Positions 32,630-40,982 of a DNA stretch of 64,000 nt are shown one piece after another. The notes under the pieces were generated by a model. That model had not been told where the DNA came from. It saw nothing but the letters and a program-made list of their open reading frames with translations, and did no database searches. Origin of the DNA: Sphingopyxis sp. (GTDB lineage: Bacteria > Pseudomonadota > Alphaproteobacteria > Sphingomonadales > Sphingomonadaceae); the NCBI GenBank assembly GCA_016793775.1, contig JAEULK010000076.1, positions 1 to 64,000 on the forward strand, read 5' to 3'. The position numbers were made by a program, and so were the translations under genes. Numbering within the stretch: position 1 is the stretch's first letter; the number at the start of each line of letters is the position of its first letter.

Positions 32630-33325
32630 ATGATCGTGCCATCGACGATCGTGTCGCGCCTGGCGATGGCGATAGCAGATGATGTTCCGGTCGAGTGCGG
32701 CGACGGACGGACAGCGATCGACGCGGATGACGTGCGCCTCGACGCCCTGCTCGGGGGTGACGCCAGCGCGGGCGGGTGGCGGCTATGGACAAACCGCCCT
32801 TGTCTCGTCACGACGCGGCGTTTTGCGGCTATGCCCCGCTTCGCCGATGCGGCGCTGGAGAGCGCCTGCCGAGGGTGGCCGGTATTTGTGCGACCGAGCG
32901 GGGGAACGACGGTGGCGCACCGGCCCGGCACACTGAACGCCAGCCATTTTCAATCGTGGGGCGGGGACGGCGACGACGCAATCCAGCGGTTCCGGATATT
33001 CTGCGAGCATCTGGCAGCGTCCATATGTTCCGTAGGCGTCCGGGCATGCTTGGGTCGTGTCCATCGCAGCCACTGCGACGGCCGCTTTAATCTGGTATCG
33101 GCGGGACGGAAATTGGCCGGTACTGCGTCGCTCGTACGACGCAAAGGCGACTATGTCGGTTTGCTATGCCATGCGTCAATTTGGGCCGAAGGCGACGTCG
33201 CGGCGGACGTGAGGGCCATTGAACGTTTCGAGGCAGCCTTGGAACTTGATACGTCATACTCCGAGAATGTGCATGCAACGTTGGAACAGCATTTTATGTC
33301 GGCTTTCGCAGACACAGGCACGTAA
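32630..33325 (+). CDS. Lipoate-protein ligase A family protein
   Basis: 231-aa biotin/lipoate ligase fold. WRLWTNRPCLVTTRRFA, VRPSGGTTVAHRPGTLNASH (the RRxxGGGxVxHxxGxxN motif, with S-G-G-T) and HCDGRFNLVSAGRKLAGTA, whose Lys matches the catalytic Lys of LplA. It lacks the LplA accessory C-terminal domain, like LipM/LplJ-type transferases. The ATG follows the lipoyl gene's stop with no gap. Most likely it lipoylates the neighbouring 76-aa protein specifically. Confidence 0.82.
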   Translation: MIVPSTIVSRLAMAIADDVPVECGDGRTAIDADDVRLDALLGGDASAGGWRLWTNRPCLVTTRRFAAMPRFADAALESACRGWPVFVRPSGGTTVAHRPGTLNASHFQSWGGDGDDAIQRFRIFCEHLAASICSVGVRACLGRVHRSHCDGRFNLVSAGRKLAGTASLVRRKGDYVGLLCHASIWAEGDVAADVRAIERFEAALELDTSYSENVHATLEQHFMSAFADTGT

Positions 33326-33463
33326 GCAGACCATCGACCAACGGCCACAATGGCAATGATGTCGCAGAGAAGCATGCTCTGTGTATTGCTTGAATATGCC
33401 GACTTTTCGTCATGCGCGGCGCTAGCCGTTTGCCAAGGCTGCTGTCCGGTCGCTGAGCCGCCC

Positions 33464-33694
33464 TGACCTGACCCCGATCTTTCATCCATCTGCAACCAGA
33501 GGCCGAGGGGTGTTGTCGCGCATAGGCGCAGGCGAAGCAACGGGCGGGGTTGACCCCGCCCGTTGCTTTTCGAGTTCGGCGGCGAACGCCGCCGGGGTGG
33601 CGTAGCCGAGCGAGGAGTGCGGCCGCTCGCTGTTGTAATCGTCGACCGCCCGTTCTCCCTCCTCCAGCGCCCGAAGCCGCCTGGCGTCCGACAC
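33464..33694 (-). pseudogene. IS3-family orfB C-terminal remnant with right terminus
   Basis: Reading leftward: VDDYNSERPHSSLGYATPAA, then FAAELEKQRAG and an extra tail ending at 33482. The N-S-x-R-P-H-x-S-L-G-Y signature is the end of the IS3-family DDE transposase OrfB; everything before it is lost. TGACCTGACCCC at 33464 matches the terminus at 23743 in 10 of its first 12 bases and is in inverted orientation, so it is probably the other end of a related element. The gap 33326-33463 shows nothing else. Confidence 0.78.
33535..33568. terminator. Strong hairpin, possible bidirectional terminator
   Basis: A perfect 15-bp stem AAGCAACGGGCGGGG / CCCCGCCCGTTGCTT with loop TTGA is followed by TT on the plus strand. 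It lies inside the tail of the IS3 orfB remnant, about 210 bp after the lipoate-ligase stop, and would stop transcripts leaving the island. Confidence 0.55.
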
Positions 33695-33767
33695 CTCCAG
33701 CCCGCCGAACTATGCGCCCGAAGGCCGTTATTCGGCATTCGCTAACTGAGAGCCGTTGGCGCGCGAA

Positions 33768-34907
33768 CTAGCTTCGGATCGTGGGCTTGCTGAGAAATGG
33801 CACCGCCGCCAGCATGAGGAATATCGCGCCGCTGAAAATCATCGCGGCGTCGATCGAAAAGCTGCCGACGGCCACCCCGGCGATCGAGGGCAGCACCGCT
33901 GCGCCGCCTAACTGGAAGGCCGTGAGGTAAAGGACCGCGCGACGGCCGGGATCGATTTCGATCAGCCATCCGGCGAAGAAGGGCAGGGTGAAGAGCCATA
34001 TAAAACCGAACGCGATGCTCACGGCAAGGATTGCGGCGGCATTGCCGCGGCCCACGAAGAATAGGGCGATCAACAGGGCTCCGGCGAGAGCGCAGACCGA
34101 AATCGTCTGCCGGTTTGGCAGGCGCTCGCCAAATCGCGCTGCGGCCAGCGCGCCGACGACTTGCGCGACAAGGCATAACGACACGGCGGTTCCCTCGAAA
34201 GTCGGCGGGTATCCATAGCGGATGAGCCAGAGGCCAAAATAGCTCCAGACCGAGACGATCGCGCCGAGGAACAGGCCCGCTCCCCAAAGGGCGGTGAGGC
34301 TGGCGCGTGTCAGGCCGCCGCGTTCGCCATCCGGCGCGGCGGGTTGAAGCTGCGATGGAAGTGACCAGGCCGCCGCTGCGGCGATCGCGCCGGCGAGGGC
34401 GAGGGCCAGCAACGCGATGTCCGTGCGCGAACTGCCCGCAATGACGAAGGGAAGTGCGGCGGCAACGGCCGCCTGCAAAAATGTCTGGACGGCGAGGAAG
34501 ATGGCGCTGGCGCGTTCGACCCGCTCGACACGCGAAATGGCGACAAGCGCTGAGGCCACGAGCACCCCTTCGCTTAGCCCGGCAACTCCGCGCAAGGAGG
34601 AGAGGACCGCCATGCCCGACTGGCCCGCCATCGCGAGGTTCATGGCGACGACGACGAGCCCAGCAACGCCGATCACGACGCGCGCGCCCATCTTGCGGAG
34701 CAAGGCGATGCCGGCCAGCGATCCGAGGGCCATCGCGATCATCTCGATCGTCACCAGATTGCCGACCTGCGCCTCGGCGATGCGGCCTTCCTGCACCATC
34801 GCGCCGAGCAGAACCGGCTGAACGCCGAGCACCAGTAGCGCGCAAGAGCCGATCAGAATGGAGGTGGCGAGCGTCCGGCCCGTGACTGGCGACAACGGGC
34901 CGGTCAA
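33768..34907 (-). CDS. MFS transporter
   Basis: 379-aa polytopic protein of about 12 helices. A TTG start at 34907 overlaps the stop of the TetR gene (TTGA). The motif-A loop is degenerate (LAGIALLRKMGARVVIG). Small MFS proteins next to TetR regulators are usually exporters or sugar/acid importers. It belongs to the regulator's operon, not to the divergent TonB-aminotransferase operon, but probably handles the same compound. Confidence 0.85.
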   Translation of the reverse strand: MTGPLSPVTGRTLATSILIGSCALLVLGVQPVLLGAMVQEGRIAEAQVGNLVTIEMIAMALGSLAGIALLRKMGARVVIGVAGLVVVAMNLAMAGQSGMAVLSSLRGVAGLSEGVLVASALVAISRVERVERASAIFLAVQTFLQAAVAAALPFVIAGSSRTDIALLALALAGAIAAAAAWSLPSQLQPAAPDGERGGLTRASLTALWGAGLFLGAIVSVWSYFGLWLIRYGYPPTFEGTAVSLCLVAQVVGALAAARFGERLPNRQTISVCALAGALLIALFFVGRGNAAAILAVSIAFGFIWLFTLPFFAGWLIEIDPGRRAVLYLTAFQLGGAAVLPSIAGVAVGSFSIDAAMIFSGAIFLMLAAVPFLSKPTIRS

Positions 34908-35566
34908 GGAGCGGTCTTTCGGCCCGCACGCAGCTGCAGATATTCGGGAAGAAAGGTTCGCGAATAGGCAATGCGGGCCCGGCGCGCCTGTTCCTCCATC
35001 TCGTCGGTGATCAGCCCATGGCGGTGGATCGACAGTGACCAGATCGCATCATTGATCACGATGACTTCGACCAGCCGGTCATGCAGGTCGGGTATCTCGG
35101 GCATCACGAACATCTGCGTCATCAATTCGATGCTGCGCCCCGCGGTCACGAAATTGCTGTCGAGATCCTGCAGGCGGATGTCGGACGACCAGGCGGGGCC
35201 TTCGAGCAGCACCTGGCGCGCAGCAGGATGCGCGTTGAACCATTTTTGTCCGGCGCGATATTGCAGCGTCTGCAATTCCTGCCAGCTTTCGACGTCCTGG
35301 GGTACTTCGGTCAGCACCCCCGCTTCGAACCGTTTCAGATACCGCTCGGCGAGTGCGCTGAACACGAGATGGGGTTCGGGAAAGAAATGATAGATCGAGG
35401 GCGGCGAGATGCCGACTTCGGCCGCGATCACATGGATGCTGATGGCAGAAGGCGGCAATGTCTCGAGCAGGCGCTCGGCCCCGTCAAGGATAGCCTCGAA
35501 CCGCTCCCGGCTGCGTTTCTGCGCCGGGCGGCGGATTTCGGCGCGGGTCATTTCACCTGTGGTCAT
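34904..35566 (-). CDS. TetR-family transcriptional regulator
   Basis: 220 aa when started at ATG 35566, which has AGGAGC upstream; the frame is open 16 codons further. HTH: RSRERFEAILDGAERLLETL and IAAEVGISPPSIYHFFP. The C-terminal ligand domain is unassigned. It is divergent from the TonB receptor operon, and a dyad TCGGAT-AAAT-ATCCGA sits at the expected transcription start of that operon (35685-35700), a likely repressor site. It is translationally coupled to the MFS gene. Confidence 0.9.
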   Translation of the reverse strand: MTTGEMTRAEIRRPAQKRSRERFEAILDGAERLLETLPPSAISIHVIAAEVGISPPSIYHFFPEPHLVFSALAERYLKRFEAGVLTEVPQDVESWQELQTLQYRAGQKWFNAHPAARQVLLEGPAWSSDIRLQDLDSNFVTAGRSIELMTQMFVMPEIPDLHDRLVEVIVINDAIWSLSIHRHGLITDEMEEQARRARIAYSRTFLPEYLQLRAGRKTAP

Positions 35567-35653
35567 GCGTGCTCCTGACAACGCACGCATCACCGATGGC
35601 CGTGAACAAATCAACCTTTTATCCGGTTCTATTGACGATGATGTGAAATATTC

Positions 35654-35700
35654 TTGACTCTATCGTAGCGTCTTGCTCTCTAAATCGGATAAATATCCGA
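35654..35700 (+). promoter_or_regulatory. Promoter and operator dyad of the TonB-aminotransferase operon
   Basis: TTGACT (35654-35659) and TCTAAA (35679-35684) form a weak sigma-70 pair with a 19-bp spacer. TCGGAT-AAAT-ATCCGA (35685-35700) follows at once, covering the probable start point 18 bp before the ATG. A further TATCCG half-site lies near 35620 toward the TetR gene. Fits autoregulation plus repression by the divergent TetR. Confidence 0.5.
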
Positions 35701-35717
35701 ACATGGAGAAGGGGAAG

Positions 35718-37955
35718 ATGATGAAACGCGGTTTTGCGATGATGTCGGTCTCGTTGCTGGCGCTGATTCCGGCGGTTGCGGCGGCGCAGGAGTCCGCAGG
35801 TTCTTCTTCTTCGGCCGTCGCGGAGCAGGACGGGATCGGCGAGATCGTCGTGACCGCCCAGCGGCGTGAGCAGAATATCCAGGATGTCCCGATCAGCATC
35901 ACCGCGATCAGCGGCGAGGCGCTGACCGAAGTCGGCATCCGCGATCCGCGCGATCTGTCGCTGCTCGTCCCCGGCCTTTCGTCGCAGGCGGGCACCTCGG
36001 CGACGACGACCTCGCTGTTCCTGCGCGGCGTCGGGATTGGCGACTTCAACTCGAACACCACCGGCGCGGTCGGCGTCTATGTCGACGACGTCTTTCTCGG
36101 AGCGAACGCCGGCAAGCTGTTCAACGTCTTCGACAGCGAGGGCATCGAAGTGCTGAAGGGGCCGCAGGGTACGCTCTATGGCCGCAACACCACCGCCGGT
36201 GCGATCCGCTTTTCGTCGCGCAAGCCGACCGACGAATTCAGCGCCAATGCCGCCGTCTCCTATGGACGCTACAATGAAGTGCAGGTCGAGGGCGGGGTCG
36301 GCGGGCCGATCGCCGGCGATGTGCTGAAGGCGCGCGTCGCCGGCACCTATCTGCGCCGCGACGGCTGGCTGCTCAACCGCGTTACCGGGAACAAGCTCAA
36401 CAATCTCGACATGTGGGCGGGCCGCGCGATCGTCGATTTCACGCCCAATTCCGACATATTGATCCGCGCGATCGTCCATGGCGGGCAGAACCGGGGCGGC
36501 GCGCGTCAGTTCCAGCATCGCGGGCAGGGCATCGATTTTGCCGGCAATCCCAATTTCGCGAACGGCGTGCCGCTCGACGCCTTGGGCTATGCCGATACCG
36601 ACGGCGACCTCAATGCGGGCGATTATGACATCGAGGGGCAGGAGCGCGTCAATGTCTTCGGCGGCTCGCTGACCGCGAGCATCGATATGGGCGGGGTCAT
36701 GCTGACATCGATCAGCGCCTATGAACAGGTGCGCCGGAGCACGGTCGAGGATACTGACGCGAGCCCGAACAATGTGCTGACCGCGACCTATATCGACCGG
36801 CCAAAGCAATATAGCCAGGAACTGCGGCTGCAGTCGAAGGACGGCGGCACGGTGAACTGGATCGTCGGGGGTTATTATTTCCACGACAAGCTCGTCACCG
36901 AGAGCGCGTTCGACATCCTCCGCGTGTTCCGCGATCCGAACGATCTTCTCGGCACGTTCGATCCGGCCAATTCCATCGGCAATTTCGCCTATCCCTATAC
37001 GCAGACGACCGAGAGCTGGGCCGCCTTTGCGCAGGCCGACGTCAAGCTGTCGGACAAGCTGACCCTGACCGGGGGGCTGCGCTATTCGGTCGACAGCATC
37101 GATTTCGATTTTCACAGCTTCTTCGACGACGTGATCGTCGTGCCGGTGCTCGACTTCACCGGTTCGAAGACCTTCAAGGATCTGTCGTGGCGTGCCGCGC
37201 TGTCGTTCCAGGCGACCGACGATCTGCTCTTCTACGCCTCGTCGTCGAAGGGCTATAACAGCGGCGGTTTTGCGGGTGGGTCGTCGAGCGATTCGGCGCA
37301 GTTGCAGCCGTTCCGGTCGGAAAAGCTCTACGCCTATGAGGCGGGTTTCAAAAGCGATCTTCTGGGCCGGAAACTGCGCTTCAATGCCGCAGCCTTCTAT
37401 TATGATTATCGCGATTTGCAGGTGTTCGTTTTCGATACGTCGGGCGTGCTGCCGGTCCAGCGCAAGCTCAACGCGGGCAATGCCGAGCTATATGGTCTCG
37501 AAGTCGAATTGCAGGCGCAGCCGTCGCGCAATTTCAACGCCTTCGTCAACGCCAGCCTCCTCCACGCGCGCTACAAGGATTTCACCGCGCTCGCGGCGGA
37601 CGATTATTCGGGCAACAAGCTGGTCAACGCGCCCGAAGTGGCGATCTCGGCCGGTTTCTCGCTGACCCAGCCGCTGCCCGGCGACAGCGCGCTGCGCCTT
37701 CGCGTCGACGGCAGCCTTCAGTCGGAGGTGTTTCTGACGCCGGACAATGTGCAGGCCAATCGCGTGAAGCCTTATGGCACCGCCAACGTCCGGCTTTCGT
37801 GGCTCTCGCCCGACGAGAATCTCGAACTCGCATTGTGGGGCAAAAACATCACCGGCACGCGCTTCGTCACCTATGTTTCGCCGGTCGTGACCATGGACCA
37901 GATCAACTACAATGATCCGGCGACCTATGGTGTCCAGGCTGTCCTGAAATTCTGA
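35718..37955 (+). CDS. TonB-dependent outer-membrane receptor
   Basis: 745 aa. Signal peptide up to AVAAAQES, TonB box EIVVTAQRREQNIQDVPISI, plug with TSLFLRGVGIGDFNSNTTGA and GPQGTLYGRNTTAGAIRF, barrel, and C-terminal VLKF. It is closely similar in plug layout to the receptor at 26049. ATG 35718 follows GGAGAAGGGGAAG; a start at 35703 is possible. First gene of an operon with an aminotransferase, sugar kinase and aldolase, so the ligand may be an amino-sugar or a similar hydroxylated compound. Confidence 0.92.
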   Translation: MMKRGFAMMSVSLLALIPAVAAAQESAGSSSSAVAEQDGIGEIVVTAQRREQNIQDVPISITAISGEALTEVGIRDPRDLSLLVPGLSSQAGTSATTTSLFLRGVGIGDFNSNTTGAVGVYVDDVFLGANAGKLFNVFDSEGIEVLKGPQGTLYGRNTTAGAIRFSSRKPTDEFSANAAVSYGRYNEVQVEGGVGGPIAGDVLKARVAGTYLRRDGWLLNRVTGNKLNNLDMWAGRAIVDFTPNSDILIRAIVHGGQNRGGARQFQHRGQGIDFAGNPNFANGVPLDALGYADTDGDLNAGDYDIEGQERVNVFGGSLTASIDMGGVMLTSISAYEQVRRSTVEDTDASPNNVLTATYIDRPKQYSQELRLQSKDGGTVNWIVGGYYFHDKLVTESAFDILRVFRDPNDLLGTFDPANSIGNFAYPYTQTTESWAAFAQADVKLSDKLTLTGGLRYSVDSIDFDFHSFFDDVIVVPVLDFTGSKTFKDLSWRAALSFQATDDLLFYASSSKGYNSGGFAGGSSSDSAQLQPFRSEKLYAYEAGFKSDLLGRKLRFNAAAFYYDYRDLQVFVFDTSGVLPVQRKLNAGNAELYGLEVELQAQPSRNFNAFVNASLLHARYKDFTALAADDYSGNKLVNAPEVAISAGFSLTQPLPGDSALRLRVDGSLQSEVFLTPDNVQANRVKPYGTANVRLSWLSPDENLELALWGKNITGTRFVTYVSPVVTMDQINYNDPATYGVQAVLKF

Positions 37956-37967
37956 TCAACAAGCGAG

Positions 37968-39248
37968 ATGGAAATGAGCCGAGTACAGGATGCGGCGCTG
38001 CGTGCGCGCGCGATGGAAGTGATCCCGAACGGGATGTATGGGCATGAATCGGTGCGGATGCTCCCCGACAGCTTCCCGCAATTCTTCAGCAAGGCCGAGG
38101 GCGCCTATATCTGGGACGCCGACGGCAATCGCTATCTCGACTATATGTGCGCCTATGGGCCCAGTCTGCTCGGCTATCGCGACGCGCGCATCGATGCGGC
38201 GGCACAGGCGCAAGCGGCGCTCGGCGATACGCTGACCGGACCGTCGCCGCTGATGGTCGAACTCGCCGAAACCCTGGTGGAGATGGTCGACCACGCCGAC
38301 TGGGCGATGTTCTGCAAGAACGGTACCGACGCGACGACGATGGCGATGAGCAGCGCGCGCGCGCAGACGGGCAAACGCATCGTGCTGGTCGCGAAGGGGG
38401 CATATCATGGCGCTGCGCCTTGGTGCACGCCGATCCCGTCAGGGACCGTCGCCGAAGACCGGGCGCACCTCCGCACCTATGCCTATAACGACATCGCGAG
38501 CCTGGAGGCAGCGGTCGCCGACGCGGGCGACGATCTCGCCGCAATCTTCGCATCGCCTTTCCGCCACGACGCCTTTATCGATCAGGAAGCGCCCGATCCT
38601 GCCTATGCCCGGCGCGCGCGCGAACTTTGCGATCAGACGGGTGCGATGCTGATTGTCGACGAGGTTCGCGCGGGTTTCCGCCTCGCGCGTGGCAGCAGCT
38701 GGACCGAACTCGGCGTTCAGCCCGACCTCAGCGCCTGGGGCAAATGCTTCGCCAATGGCCATCCCATCTCGGCGTTGCTCGGATCCGATAGCTGCCGTGA
38801 AGGCGCCGGTTCGATCTATGCCACCGGATCCTTCTGGTTGTCGGCGGTGCCGATGGCGGCGGCGATCGAGACGTTGCGGATCATACGCGAGAGCGATTAT
38901 CTCGAACATATGGTTCGCCTTGGCAATAGCCTGCGGTCGGGGCTCGACGCCGCTGCGACAAAGCATGGCTTCGTGCTGCGCCAGACCGGCCCTGTCCAGA
39001 TGCCGCAGATCATGTTCGCCGACGATCCCGATTTCCGCGTCGGCTATGGCTGGGCGGAAGAGATGCTCGCACGCGGCGTCTATGTGCATCCCTGGCATAA
39101 TATGTTCCTGTGCGCTGCGATGACCGATGCCGACATCGACCTGACCGTCACGGCAGCCGGCGACGCCTTTGCCGCGCTTGCAAAGCGAAGCGGCGAGCTT
39201 GAGCCGCACCCGGTCCTCGTTGCGCTTGCGGCGGCCGCGGACGGTTGA
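37968..39248 (+). CDS. Class III PLP aminotransferase (glutamate-1-semialdehyde-aminomutase-like)
   Basis: 426 aa. GAYIWDADGNRYLDYMCAYG, FCKNGTDATTMAMSSARAQT, LIVDEVRAGFRLA (PLP ring Asp) and WGKCFANGHPISALLG (Schiff-base Lys) place it with the GSAM-like branch of class III aminotransferases. Outside haem synthesis these enzymes transaminate omega- or beta-amino groups. It has a 12-bp gap to the TonB receptor, so it is probably the first intracellular step, removing an amine from the imported compound. ATG at 37968 or 37974. Confidence 0.88.
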   Translation: MEMSRVQDAALRARAMEVIPNGMYGHESVRMLPDSFPQFFSKAEGAYIWDADGNRYLDYMCAYGPSLLGYRDARIDAAAQAQAALGDTLTGPSPLMVELAETLVEMVDHADWAMFCKNGTDATTMAMSSARAQTGKRIVLVAKGAYHGAAPWCTPIPSGTVAEDRAHLRTYAYNDIASLEAAVADAGDDLAAIFASPFRHDAFIDQEAPDPAYARRARELCDQTGAMLIVDEVRAGFRLARGSSWTELGVQPDLSAWGKCFANGHPISALLGSDSCREGAGSIYATGSFWLSAVPMAAAIETLRIIRESDYLEHMVRLGNSLRSGLDAAATKHGFVLRQTGPVQMPQIMFADDPDFRVGYGWAEEMLARGVYVHPWHNMFLCAAMTDADIDLTVTAAGDAFAALAKRSGELEPHPVLVALAAAADG

Positions 39249-39250
39249 CC

Positions 39251-40195
39251 ATGCAACTCGACCTTCTCGCCGTCGGCCTCACGACGATCGACGTCACGGT
39301 CTATCCGGTGGCGTCATTGCCCGAGGGCGAGACGGGGCAAATCGTCGAGAAGATCGTTCTGTCGCCCGCCGGCACCGCGGGCGGGACCGCCTTTGTCGCG
39401 CAGAAGCTGGGCCTCCGCGCGGGAATCGCTTCGGCGGTCGGTGACGATCCGCAGGGGCAGTTGATCCGGTCGATGTTCGACGCGGCCGGGGTCGATACCA
39501 GCCTGCTTTGCGTCGATCCGGCTTGGCCGACATCGACCACGGTCCTGCCGATCCGCCCGAACGGTGACCGTCCGAACTGGCATATGATGGGGGCTAGTAT
39601 CTTCGCGCCGGTCACCGATGCGGTATTCGCCGCGCTGGCCCGCACCGCCGCCGTCCACTGGGGCGGTGTGGGCTTTCCGGGCGCCGCAGGGAAGGGCGCC
39701 GACCTGCTGCGTGAGGCGCGCGCGCGCGGCGTGTTCACATCGTGCGACCTGATCGCGCCTTCGGACGCGGCGCAGGCCGATCTCGATGTCCTGTTGCCGC
39801 ATGTCGACCTGTTCATGCCAAGCCTTGCGGAGGTTCGCGCGCTGGCCGGGACCGACGATCCGGTCGAGGGCGCCGGCCGCTTCATGGTGCGCGGCGCGGG
39901 TGGCTGCCTGATCAAGATGGGCGGCGACGGCGCGCTGCTCATCCTGCCCGACCGGCAGATCCAGGTTCCTGCGCACCGGATCGATCCTGTCGATACCACC
40001 AGCTGCGGAGACAGCCTGTGTGCGGGATATATCGCGGGTCGCACGCGCGGCCTTGATCCCGTCGATGCGCTGCGTTTCGGGGTCGCCACCGCGGCGCAGG
40101 TCGCGCTCGGCGTCGGCACGCTGGGCAAGCTCGAAAGCTATGATACGACCTTGGCGTTCATGGGCGATACGTCGGCAAGGGAGGAGGATCGATGA
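39251..40195 (+). CDS. PfkB/ribokinase-family sugar kinase
   Basis: 314 aa from ATG 39251 (a TTG at 39245 would overlap the previous stop). The second PfkB signature is present as PVDTTSCGDSLCAGYIAG, with the catalytic Asp in C-G-D instead of the usual A-G-D, and LLAVGLTTIDVTVYPV at the front. It phosphorylates a hydroxyl on a sugar-like intermediate with ATP. Its position between the aminotransferase and the aldolase suggests that it primes the compound for aldol cleavage. Its stop overlaps the aldolase ATG. Confidence 0.88.
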   Translation: MQLDLLAVGLTTIDVTVYPVASLPEGETGQIVEKIVLSPAGTAGGTAFVAQKLGLRAGIASAVGDDPQGQLIRSMFDAAGVDTSLLCVDPAWPTSTTVLPIRPNGDRPNWHMMGASIFAPVTDAVFAALARTAAVHWGGVGFPGAAGKGADLLREARARGVFTSCDLIAPSDAAQADLDVLLPHVDLFMPSLAEVRALAGTDDPVEGAGRFMVRGAGGCLIKMGGDGALLILPDRQIQVPAHRIDPVDTTSCGDSLCAGYIAGRTRGLDPVDALRFGVATAAQVALGVGTLGKLESYDTTLAFMGDTSAREEDR

Positions 40196-40842
40196 CCGAA
40201 GACGAAGCCCGGCAGCAGCTTGTCGATGCGATGCGCTCGCTCGACGCGCGCGGTCTGAATCGTGGGACATCGGGCAATCTTTCGGTGCGTTTCGCATCGG
40301 GCATGTTGGTCACCCCTTCGGGCGTGACGCCCGACCGCCTGACCGCCGACCTGATGGTCTATGTCGATGGCGACGGAAGCGTGGCTGCGGGATCCGCACG
40401 CCCGTCGAGCGAATGGCAAATGCATATGGGCCTGTATCGGCGCCGGCCCGACGCGAATGCGATTGTGCATTGCCACGCACGATACTCGACGATCCTGGCT
40501 TGTGCGCACCGCGAGATTCCGCCGCTGCATTACATGGTGGCGGTCAGTGGCGGAGCCAGCGTCCCCATCGCACCCTATGCGACATTCGGCAGCGAGGAAC
40601 TCGCCGACGGCGTCGTGCAGACGCTCGACGGGCGTTCCGCGTGCCTGATGGCCAATCATGGGCTAATTGCACTCGGCCCCAAACTTCCGGTCGCGATGGC
40701 GATTGCCGAGGAAATAGAGGAACAGGCGGCCGTCTATTGCGGTACGCTTGCGATAGGCGGTCCGAAGTTGCTTAACGCAATCGAGATGGAAAGGATCATC
40801 GCGGCCTTCACGCAGTATGGCCAGCGCGACACGAAGGGGTGA
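40192..40842 (+). CDS. Class II (Zn) aldolase/adducin-domain protein
   Basis: 216 aa, the fuculose-/rhamnulose-phosphate aldolase size. GNLSVR, SSEWQMHMGLY (catalytic Glu region), IVHCHARYST (two Zn His) and MANHGLIALG (third His) are in place. It would cleave the kinase product, typically to dihydroxyacetone phosphate plus an aldehyde. ATGA overlap with the kinase gene. Some family members are epimerases or decarboxylases, so the exact cleavage is unknown. The 140-bp gap after it (40843-40982) shows no gene and no clear terminator. Confidence 0.88.
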   Translation: MTEDEARQQLVDAMRSLDARGLNRGTSGNLSVRFASGMLVTPSGVTPDRLTADLMVYVDGDGSVAAGSARPSSEWQMHMGLYRRRPDANAIVHCHARYSTILACAHREIPPLHYMVAVSGGASVPIAPYATFGSEELADGVVQTLDGRSACLMANHGLIALGPKLPVAMAIAEEIEEQAAVYCGTLAIGGPKLLNAIEMERIIAAFTQYGQRDTKG

Positions 40843-40982
40843 AGGGTGTTGCGGACGACGCTCTGGTCCTGATTGCGCTTGGTGTCCGGGTTTGATTGTT
40901 GAACGCAGACCGTCTCCAGGGGGCCAAAGTTCGATGGTCTCGCCTGGGTAACCGGAGCTTGCGGTCGTCGCGCCGACAGGGG

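Noticed and set aside
35632-35640. TTGACGATG near the TonB/TetR gap as a third copy of the region-1 TetR operator
   Set aside because: Only the left half matches; the right arm (TGTGAAA) lacks the GTCAA half, and the base run can be explained as a promoter-like element.
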